A DNA stretch of 46,144 bases from Catellicoccus marimammalium M35/04/3 (GTDB lineage: Bacteria > Bacillota > Bacilli > Lactobacillales > Catellicoccaceae), in contig NZ_AMYT01000018.1 in assembly GCF_000313915.1 (NCBI RefSeq), forward strand, positions 1 through 46,144, read 5' to 3'. Positions 23,310-30,249 of the stretch are shown in pieces (the first letter of the stretch is position 1; each line of letters begins with the position of its first letter). Below the pieces are notes generated by a model. That model saw only the letters and a list, made by a program, of their open reading frames with translations. It was not told where the DNA came from and ran no database searches. The position numbers and the translations under genes are program-made.

Positions 23310-25994
23310 CTATGATTTTTTGTTATTTATACAATTCAATTGATCTACAAATAACCGCTTATCTGTACTATTGATTTCAATTCCAGAAAGGGCGTCATAA
23401 AACTGATTTTCGATTACCTCTTCCGTATCATCTTTGTAAATAATATTAGCTAAATCTTCTATAAAATTATTATTTAATTTCACTTTAGATTTTGCAAACT
23501 CAACAAATTCTTCTTTTGTATATTCAGAACGTGATTTTTCTTTAGATTCAGCTACTTCTGTTTTCATACCATTGCTTACTTGTTGCTTATTATAATCATC
23601 TGCTTTACTTTCTGATTTCTTTTGCTTTTTCTCTTCGGATTGTTGATCTAATCGATCACGAATCAATTCAAAATCAATCTTATTTTTGTTTAAATCAAAC
23701 ATTGCTTGAGGACTATCAATGTCTAAATCATTAATATCTTTGCTGGTATCAAATTGATTTCCTAAGAACTCATAGCGGTATGGGAAAGCAGTTTCTTGCG
23801 TATTAAAGATTGGATATGGTCGAACTTTATTACGTTGTAAATCTTGTCGGTGTAGGGAACGAATGACAATCGTTTCTCCTTCTTGCATACCAGCGATACG
23901 CTCTGGAGTGATTAAATACTCTTCACTAACAGAAGCGTGGGTTGGTGCTTTGATGTCCATAAAGTTTTTATCTCGTGAGACTGACTCTACTGTATGCTTT
24001 CCGACACGTTCCGCAAATTCTAACTGCGTATCCTTATCTGTAGAAGCAATGTAGATATGATTTTGACAGTTCTCTTTCGCAACTTTTGCGACATTATCAT
24101 TGTAAATTGCATATAACTGATTATAACTTTGTACAAAAAGATTAAATAATACGTTCCTTGATAAGCATACTGTCAATTTTTTATCTAACTCTGCTAAAGG
24201 ACTCATATTACCGAACTCATCTAAAATAAAATGAACTCTTCGATGACACTTCTTACCTCTTGTTACAGAAGCATTTCTCATTAAAGTGATGTAAAGTTGG
24301 TCTACAAACACCGTCATCAATTCATTTTTTGACGTATCATAATCTGGACTGATAATAAAGATTGCAGTTGGTTTTTCTGAATAGAACACTTCAATTTCTT
24401 GGAGTGCGTCTTCAATCAACGTACATTCTTCATTAGGAAGAAGTTCCACTTCTAAATAATCACTATCTTTTCTAAAGAATAAACGATGATAAATATAGTC
24501 ATTTGGATCATCTATGCTTTGTAAAAGAAGTAGGTCTCCTTCTTTGATAATACAGTCAAAGTTAAGTGTCCCAATCCCTTCCACATTGAATTTTAAAATC
24601 TCTTGGAAGATTAATTCCATATCTTCATTTTCTCGATAGATAGAGAAGCGATATTTTTTATCAGCTACTTTTGATTTATCCGTATACAAATTGATGTATT
24701 TTGGAAAACCAACAGAACGAAGGGACAATTCGTTTAGAGAAGTCATCTTACCGATATTTTCAAATGCAAAAGTTTTGAAACTATCTAGCACTGTCCCTAT
24801 AATCGTTCCTTTCCCTTTTTCTCCCTGCATGGATACTGCTCCATATTGAGCTTTCGCAATATTTCCTTGTGGTAACGCATTAAAGAAAGCGTCTAAATAG
24901 GAAGTTGCGGTCGATTGCCCTTCTTCTAGTGGAAGGTAGTTAGAACCAAGTTCGATTAACATTTGATAAATGTTATATAAGGTTACTTTTTCTAACTCAT
25001 TATTCTTCTCACACTCATAGATCAATCCTAGAATACAACCGTTTAACATTCCTTTTGCTCCAGAATATACCCATGAGTTTTGTCCTGCATTTTGTTCTTT
25101 TGAACCAAAAATCATATGACTAAAAGAATTGGTTAAATCTTGAGCTAAAATATAATCACGATTTTTCCATGCTTCCAAAATTAATTCTAAGGGATTGTAA
25201 GCAAGTCCATTTAATGGATCTAAAATATTTAATGTTTTTACGTTATATCCACGTTTTTCTAAAATATCTTTAGAAGAAGCATATAGTTCTCCTTTAGGGT
25301 CATGGACAACCATAGAAGATTGATTTTCTGCCCTTGATAAGTTATCAATCATAGGGAATACTACAGTTTCCCCTTTCCCTGAACGAGAAGTACCAATAAT
25401 CAATGTATTTACAGTATCGGTATCAATAAAATAATTATTAAGATAGTGAGAAATAGGAACTCCACCATATCCTTTAAAAGATTTATCTTTGTCTGGAATT
25501 TTTGTATATTGATCTTCTAATTCTTTAATGGTTGTTAATCGACTATCTCCTTTTTGTCCATGAGCTAAGCTAGTATATCGTAGCTCTAATCTTTTACAAA
25601 AAAGAATAGCAGTAATGAGGATAAACATGATCCAACCCAAAACTACAATCCAAAGCCACTTATAATCATTTAAATGTAATAAGGTTGTGAATGGTACTTT
25701 TAACTTATTTAGAAACACATTCATGTCAACCGTATTATAGTTAGTTTTCAATAGATAAGTAATTGCAGGATTCCCTGCATGAACTATGTAACTGATAACG
25801 AATGTTCCAAAAATTGACAGGCATAAAAAATAAGCTCCAGATATTAAAAATGGAACTTTGCTTTTATTTTTTTCTCTAGAAGCAAGGGATTCTCCATCGA
25901 CTCGCTTTCGCCTAATCAATTTACGAACTTGATTTTCTGGTAATATTCGAGAGAAAAATCTTAGTTTTCTCGCTTTTGAGTTACTTACCCGCAT
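23310..25994 (-). CDS. VirD4-like type IV coupling protein (TrsK/TraG family)
   Basis: Two N-terminal membrane helices (~49-71 and ~112-132) precede Walker A GTSRSGKGE (201-209), the VVHDPKGELY segment and a second conserved region HFILDEFGNMSPL (Walker B), with FVQSYNQL and YIAST following. This is the coupling-protein layout; the ATPase delivers the relaxase-DNA complex to the channel. At 894 aa it is longer than the ~600-aa norm. An insertion (~430-560, FRKDSDYLEVELLPNE region) interrupts the ATPase domain and there is a charged C-terminal tail. The start overlaps the upstream gene by 14 bases without a clear ribosome site, suggesting coupling. Confidence 0.93.
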   Translation of the reverse strand: MRVSNSKARKLRFFSRILPENQVRKLIRRKRVDGESLASREKNKSKVPFLISGAYFLCLSIFGTFVISYIVHAGNPAITYLLKTNYNTVDMNVFLNKLKVPFTTLLHLNDYKWLWIVVLGWIMFILITAILFCKRLELRYTSLAHGQKGDSRLTTIKELEDQYTKIPDKDKSFKGYGGVPISHYLNNYFIDTDTVNTLIIGTSRSGKGETVVFPMIDNLSRAENQSSMVVHDPKGELYASSKDILEKRGYNVKTLNILDPLNGLAYNPLELILEAWKNRDYILAQDLTNSFSHMIFGSKEQNAGQNSWVYSGAKGMLNGCILGLIYECEKNNELEKVTLYNIYQMLIELGSNYLPLEEGQSTATSYLDAFFNALPQGNIAKAQYGAVSMQGEKGKGTIIGTVLDSFKTFAFENIGKMTSLNELSLRSVGFPKYINLYTDKSKVADKKYRFSIYRENEDMELIFQEILKFNVEGIGTLNFDCIIKEGDLLLLQSIDDPNDYIYHRLFFRKDSDYLEVELLPNEECTLIEDALQEIEVFYSEKPTAIFIISPDYDTSKNELMTVFVDQLYITLMRNASVTRGKKCHRRVHFILDEFGNMSPLAELDKKLTVCLSRNVLFNLFVQSYNQLYAIYNDNVAKVAKENCQNHIYIASTDKDTQLEFAERVGKHTVESVSRDKNFMDIKAPTHASVSEEYLITPERIAGMQEGETIVIRSLHRQDLQRNKVRPYPIFNTQETAFPYRYEFLGNQFDTSKDINDLDIDSPQAMFDLNKNKIDFELIRDRLDQQSEEKKQKKSESKADDYNKQQVSNGMKTEVAESKEKSRSEYTKEEFVEFAKSKVKLNNNFIEDLANIIYKDDTEEVIENQFYDALSGIEINSTDKRLFVDQLNCINNKKS

Positions 25995-28083
25995 GATCTT
26001 GTTTCACTTTCTTTTGTAGTTTTTCTACTTCTTTTGTTTTTTGATCATTTTCTTTTTTTAAATCATCATTGCTTTTTAGAATAGATTTTAATTGTTCATC
26101 ATACTTATCTAATCGATCTTGCATTTTCTTTTGTTCTTCTTTTTGAGCTTCTTCTTTCTTTTGTTGTTCCATACGAGCTTCTGCTTCTGCTTGTTTATTT
26201 TCAAAGTGTCCATAAACACCAAAACCAATAGCTCCCATACCTAACACCGCTCCAACACTAATTCCTGCAATCATTTTCTTCAATTTTGAAATCTCTTGTT
26301 TTGATTGGTCGCTAGAAGAAACTTGCATTTGTTGATACTTAATATCATTTTGTTGTTCTAACACTTGATTTTGATATTGTAAATTCTTCATGCGGTCTAG
26401 CTCTGCTTGCTCTTTTTGTTTTGAAATCGTATCTTGTAACTCTTCTTTTAATCCTTTAATCTCTTGTGTTAGCTCTTCATTCTTTTGAGCCATTTTTTCT
26501 GCTTCTAGGCGTGCAATACGATTTTCTTCTTCTTTTAACTCGATTAAACGTTGACGATGAGCTTCTGCTTTTGCTCTACGTTCTTTCTTCTCTTCTTCTT
26601 TTTCTTCTTGAATGTGTTTTTGTTCCGCTTTATCAAATTCTTCTTTTTTATCATCAAGTTTATTTTGATAATTGGATTGTAATGCTTTTAATTTTGCGTC
26701 TCTCTCTCCAGACAGAGCTTCAATTAATTTCACGCTATTTGATAGAATAGATTCACGTACTTCTTGACTCTTTCCATTTTTCTCATTGATTGTCTTTTCT
26801 TCAAATGTAAATTCCAATTCTTTATTTCGTTCGTCAAGGATACGTTTATTTTCTTCTTCAATTTCTGATTTTGATTGTTCCCAACGCTGATCATGTTCTT
26901 TTTCCAGTTGTTTCATTTCACTGGTTTGACGTTCATTGAGTTCCTTTTTCTCTTGATCATGTCGAGTCTGTAATTCTTCTTTTGTGGACTCAAATTCTTT
27001 ATCAATTTTTTGTTTCTTCTCTTCTTTTTCTTGATTACATTTTTCAGTGATTTCTTCCTTCACTTTCTCTTTTTCTTGTTCTAATTCAGAAGAATAATTG
27101 ATAGTATCAATTTGAGTCTCTTTTGCTTCTTCTAAAGATTTTTTAGTAGTTCCTAAAATTCCTGCACATCGTTCCTTGATTAATTGATAAACATAATCAT
27201 ATTTTTCTGGACTATAAATCGATTGTAGATATTCTTCTTTCAATTGATTTTGATAATCAGATTCGGATAAATCAGAATTTAAATGAGAAAGAATGTATTC
27301 TACACCACCATCTTTTGCAGTAATAATAGGCTGTAATACTGTATCAATTGCATTTTGTAATTGTGGCGTATTTGCATTTAAAAATTCACTCTCATTCATC
27401 AATGTAGGAAGTTCTGGTTCGTTTACTTCTTCTTTGACCTCTTCCTTAACCTCTTCTACAGGTTCTTCTTCATGTTGTGGCACTGGAGTAGAAGCAGGTT
27501 CAAAATCCATATTCAGATTACGTTTTGGAATATTTGGTTTAGAAGAAGGAAGCGGTGCTGGAACAGAAGATACTTCCTCTTTTTCCACCTCTTCTTTTGG
27601 TTCTTCCTTATGTTGTGGAATTGCAGGTGCAGAAGAAGTTGATTTCTTTCGACTCAATCGACTACGGAAACTTGTTTTTTGTTCTTCTTCCTCTTCTTCT
27701 ACTGTTTGATTTTGTTCTCTCATAAATTGTTCGCCAATCTCTTGTTCTTGTTGAATCCAACGTTGTTGTTGAGCTACATCTTTTTCTTCACTAATCGTTT
27801 TGTGAATATCTTTAGAGATTAATTGAGCTAATGTTTGCGTTGGATCATAAGTGATTTCGATTTCCAATTCTTCTGTGTTCGTTGGATCTGTATTATAAAT
27901 AGCAATTTCAAAATCATGATGATTTCCTGAAGGTTGATAACTATTGCCTAATTTTTGAATAACTTTTTGATACAAATATTCTGCTCTTCCAAGCGAATAA
28001 TTCTTATTTCTTTTTATGATTTTTAAGTTCTTAATCGGTTTTGACATTTTTTCAAACCGAATTCCATAAGTAAAATGTTTCAT
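25981..28083 (-). CDS. Large coiled-coil transfer protein with C-terminal membrane segment (700 aa)
   Basis: The start at 28083 (MKHFTYGIRFEKM) follows AAAGGAG. An N-terminal globular region (~1-130) ends in an acidic Glu/Pro-rich linker. Long coiled coils then fill ~330-610 (KQKIDKEFESTKEELQTRHD and similar). A membrane helix follows (ISVGAVLGMGAIGFGVYGHF, ~625-645), and a coil ends the protein. It sits between the VirB2-like gene and virD4. I do not recognise the family. An internal scaffold or a cytoplasmic receptor linking coupling protein and channel is plausible. The PVPQHEEEPVEEV-type segment repeats, an internal duplication of the linker. Confidence 0.75.
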   Translation of the reverse strand: MKHFTYGIRFEKMSKPIKNLKIIKRNKNYSLGRAEYLYQKVIQKLGNSYQPSGNHHDFEIAIYNTDPTNTEELEIEITYDPTQTLAQLISKDIHKTISEEKDVAQQQRWIQQEQEIGEQFMREQNQTVEEEEEEQKTSFRSRLSRKKSTSSAPAIPQHKEEPKEEVEKEEVSSVPAPLPSSKPNIPKRNLNMDFEPASTPVPQHEEEPVEEVKEEVKEEVNEPELPTLMNESEFLNANTPQLQNAIDTVLQPIITAKDGGVEYILSHLNSDLSESDYQNQLKEEYLQSIYSPEKYDYVYQLIKERCAGILGTTKKSLEEAKETQIDTINYSSELEQEKEKVKEEITEKCNQEKEEKKQKIDKEFESTKEELQTRHDQEKKELNERQTSEMKQLEKEHDQRWEQSKSEIEEENKRILDERNKELEFTFEEKTINEKNGKSQEVRESILSNSVKLIEALSGERDAKLKALQSNYQNKLDDKKEEFDKAEQKHIQEEKEEEKKERRAKAEAHRQRLIELKEEENRIARLEAEKMAQKNEELTQEIKGLKEELQDTISKQKEQAELDRMKNLQYQNQVLEQQNDIKYQQMQVSSSDQSKQEISKLKKMIAGISVGAVLGMGAIGFGVYGHFENKQAEAEARMEQQKKEEAQKEEQKKMQDRLDKYDEQLKSILKSNDDLKKENDQKTKEVEKLQKKVKQDHAGK

Positions 28084-28101
28084 TTCTTTTCTCCTTTCTA
28101 A

Positions 28102-28128
28102 AGAAAATAAAGATGACTTCTCATCTTT
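28102..28128 (-). terminator. Terminator-like hairpin before the 700-aa gene
   Basis: AAAGATGA-gaag-TCATCTTT followed on the minus strand by ATTTTCTTT. Confidence 0.6.
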
Positions 28129-28168
28129 GAATAGGACTGCACCCTTCGACAAGTACAGCCCTTCTTAA

Positions 28169-28474
28169 CTAAACTAGTCCTTGAATCCAACTAACAATTA
28201 ACTGAGCAGTTAAGGAAATAATTACACCTACACCAATACGTAAGCCCCATGATTTTGCCTTGTCCGCCATACGATCACTTGCAATGAACATGATACCGAC
28301 ACAAGCAAAAGCACAAATAGCTAAGGCAACCGTTAATACTGTCAGTCCTTTATGGACTTGACCTAATGCACTACTTAATTTTCCGAAGATGTCTCCAGCA
28401 TTAAAAGGCATTTGTAAATACGTTTGTAAAAGCTGTTGTCCTACTGCTGTATTCAATACTAGATTTGTAATCAT
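28169..28474 (-). CDS. VirB2/TrbC-like two-helix membrane protein (101 aa)
   Basis: A short protein with two membrane helices (LTVLTVALAICAFACVGIMFIA and GLRIGVGVIISLTAQLIVSWI) joined by a short basic loop (SDRMADKAKSWG), the layout of VirB2/TrbC pilin-like subunits. It overlaps the preceding gene by four bases (ATGA), with GAGGAGG just upstream. In Gram-positive systems the equivalent may line the channel rather than form a long pilus. Confidence 0.7.
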   Translation of the reverse strand: MITNLVLNTAVGQQLLQTYLQMPFNAGDIFGKLSSALGQVHKGLTVLTVALAICAFACVGIMFIASDRMADKAKSWGLRIGVGVIISLTAQLIVSWIQGLV

Positions 28475-28749
28475 TCAGTTTCCTCCTCTTTGTTAAAATT
28501 ATTTGTTTTTTGTTCGTAATGTGGCTTTACAGTAGCTCCTTTTTTCATAAAGTCTCCAATATGATCTTCAGCATATTCTTCGCATAAACGCTCTTCAATC
28601 ACGTCCTTATAGGCACTTGAACCACCACGTAATAAAGCCAATCCTACTTCTTCATACTTTTGTTTAATCCAATCGTTATAATTCTGTCCGTTAGATTCAA
28701 ACATAGATTTTGTAATTTGCTTTGCGATTGATTCTTTTTTAGCCATCAT
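28471..28749 (-). CDS. Small transfer-operon protein (about 92 aa)
   Basis: The start is taken at 28749 (MMAKKESIAKQITKSMFE), after AAAGGGGG; an in-frame ATG at 28791 lies before the terminator and has no ribosome site. The protein is soluble and charged (IKQKYEEVGLALLRGGSSAYKDVIEERLCEEYAEDHIGDF). Stop and next start overlap (ATGA), so it is translationally coupled to the VirB2-like gene. The function is not recognised. Confidence 0.7.
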   Translation of the reverse strand: MMAKKESIAKQITKSMFESNGQNYNDWIKQKYEEVGLALLRGGSSAYKDVIEERLCEEYAEDHIGDFMKKGATVKPHYEQKTNNFNKEEETE

Positions 28750-28770
28750 CTCACCCCCTTTCAGTGCAAT

Positions 28771-28796
28771 AAAAAAAGACTTGAATAACAAGTCTA
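28771..28796 (-). terminator. Intrinsic terminator after the thioredoxin-like gene
   Basis: AGACTTG/CAAGTCT stem followed on the minus strand by TTTTTTTATT, beginning at the stop codon of the upstream gene. Confidence 0.78.
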
Positions 28797-29138
28797 CAAA
28801 GTTTCTAAATATTGAGTAATGTATTGAGTGCCGATATATTCTTTTTTCCCAACGAATAATGTTGGTACAGAAACCAATCCATATTCTTCTTGATATTTTT
28901 GATTAGCTTTTTCTGTAAGATCTACTAATAACATATCTTTTTGATGAATTTCTTGTCCTTTCTTTTCTAATAGCTCCTTACAATCAGAACAATCTTTGCG
29001 ATAGAAAAGAATAAACTTTGCACGTTTGATTTGAGTTTCTGAAACTACTTTTGAATCTTCTGTAGTTGTGAAAAATAAAATAGAGACAAGACTAACACAG
29101 AAAATCAATGGAATAAGTAAATACAGTAACTTTTTCAT
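28794..29138 (-). CDS. Membrane-anchored thioredoxin-like protein (114 aa)
   Basis: An N-terminal membrane anchor (LLYLLIPLIFCVSLVSILFF) is followed by FILFYRKDCSDCKELL with a CxxC active site (Cys50, Cys53) and SVPTLFVG (cis-Pro loop), a compact thioredoxin/glutaredoxin fold on the outer face. GGGAGG precedes the start. It would reduce or form disulfides in exported transfer proteins; pGO1-like systems also carry a thiol-active accessory. Possible clients are the sortase (TLFTC) and NlpC/P60 (DCSGFV) catalytic cysteines in this operon. The thioredoxin call is firm, the client is inferred. Confidence 0.85.
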   Translation of the reverse strand: MKKLLYLLIPLIFCVSLVSILFFTTTEDSKVVSETQIKRAKFILFYRKDCSDCKELLEKKGQEIHQKDMLLVDLTEKANQKYQEEYGLVSVPTLFVGKKEYIGTQYITQYLETL

Positions 29139-29149
29139 ATATTCCTCCC

Positions 29150-29224
29150 TTATGTAGTAGAAACTGCCAATTTTTCAAAAAGATAATCAAACCAATAATC
29201 CATTATAAAATCTAATTCATTCAT
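29150..29224 (-). CDS. Very short ORF between sortase and thioredoxin-like genes (24 aa)
   Basis: ATG at 29224 is preceded by AGGAGA (7 bases) that overlaps the sortase stop codon, and the 24-codon frame (starting MNELDFIMDYWFDYLF) ends two bases before the GGGAGG of the next gene. Tight packing and a good ribosome site support translation. The peptide is acidic with many aromatic residues. It may be a small structural or coupling peptide or only a spacer that couples translation. Confidence 0.45.
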   Translation of the reverse strand: MNELDFIMDYWFDYLFEKLAVSTT

Positions 29225-29235
29225 TTAATCTTCTC

Positions 29236-30036
29236 CTAAACTAATTTTCCATGAACCACAAAGCGATATAATGTTTTACCACTGTTGTCATGGTCTAACG
29301 TACAAGTAAATAACGTAATTACAGGTTCTTTAGATGGATTTAAACATTTGGTATTGTGCATATTAATAGTTTCTGTATAGGTTACCTCATACGTATATCG
29401 TTTTTTCCCATCAGAAAGATAGATTTTATCTCCTTTGTGGACTTGAGGTTTATCATCAGTGATTAGGTTTGAAAAGAGAACATTCCTTTCTTTCATATTA
29501 TGTCCTGCTAAGACATAATTTCCTTTTCCCATTTCTTGATGTGGCAACATAGTTGTCGCACCATAGAGCATATTTACGTTATTTGTGCCTTGTAAAATAT
29601 TTAAATGGATATTTACAGATGGAATGCTAATCGTTCCTACAACATAGCTCATTGCTTTCTTTCGATTTCTTGGTTTATTTGCTTCATAAACTTGAGAAAG
29701 TGATGGAATCGATACTCCGTCATAATCCATTTTTGCTCGCTGATCTACATTGTAACCAGCTCCTTTCCTTAAACTACTAGATTTTTCTGCTGAATCCGTT
29801 TCCCCCTCAGCGTGTTGATTTGAAGTTTGACCATTCTCTCCTGCCTTTAACCGCTCCTGATTTTGAATAATCTCATCAGAATTGGCAGTAGCTTGCATTT
29901 CTTCTAATGTATTGGCTCTCCAAGCATTCCCTGTAATACAAAAGACTCCTGTTCCTAATGCTAAGCTAAATAAGGAAACTCCAACTCCTTTTATAATCTT
30001 TCTTTTTATCCTTTGTTTTCTTGTTGTTACTCTCAA
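29236..30036 (-). CDS. Class A-like sortase
   Basis: A 266-aa protein with an N-terminal basic/membrane segment (GVGVSLFSLALGTGVFCITG), a Ser/Gln-rich linker and a sortase domain: His179 in LAGHN, Cys245 in TLFTC, Arg258 in LYRFVVHG. The spacing of the triad is normal. It would anchor the LPQTG adhesin encoded just upstream in the operon. The start codon is probably TTG at 30036, with AGGAG about 12 bases upstream; no better in-frame start is evident. Terminators at 30091-30116 and 30147-30173 separate it from the adhesin gene. Confidence 0.9.
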   Translation of the reverse strand: MRVTTRKQRIKRKIIKGVGVSLFSLALGTGVFCITGNAWRANTLEEMQATANSDEIIQNQERLKAGENGQTSNQHAEGETDSAEKSSSLRKGAGYNVDQRAKMDYDGVSIPSLSQVYEANKPRNRKKAMSYVVGTISIPSVNIHLNILQGTNNVNMLYGATTMLPHQEMGKGNYVLAGHNMKERNVLFSNLITDDKPQVHKGDKIYLSDGKKRYTYEVTYTETINMHNTKCLNPSKEPVITLFTCTLDHDNSGKTLYRFVVHGKLV

Positions 30037-30090
30037 TAGATTTCATCACTCCTATCTATTGATTGAATTTATGGATTGATTATCCATAAG

Positions 30091-30116
30091 AAAAAGGAGC
30101 AAGTTCCCCTGCTCCT
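30091..30116 (-). terminator. Intrinsic terminator between adhesin and sortase genes (second)
   Basis: AGGAGCA/TGCTCCT stem followed on the minus strand by TTTTTC. Confidence 0.75.
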
Positions 30117-30146
30117 CTTGATATAGATAATCTGTGTTTTAGTATC

Positions 30147-30173
30147 AAAAAAAGAGAATGAATAACATTCTCT
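30147..30173 (-). terminator. Intrinsic terminator after the adhesin gene (first)
   Basis: AGAGAATG/CATTCTCT stem followed on the minus strand by TTTTTTTG. Confidence 0.78.
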
Positions 30174-30249
30174 TTCTTATAAATTACAAATATTTGGAAA
30201 AATGTTCCAATTTAAAAATAACATCTTTTATTAAAAACATCAATGTTTT

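Noticed and set aside
26466-27709. Plus-strand ORFs opposite the coiled-coil gene
   Set aside because: Low-complexity Leu/Ser-rich shadows of the Glu/Lys-rich gene on the other strand.
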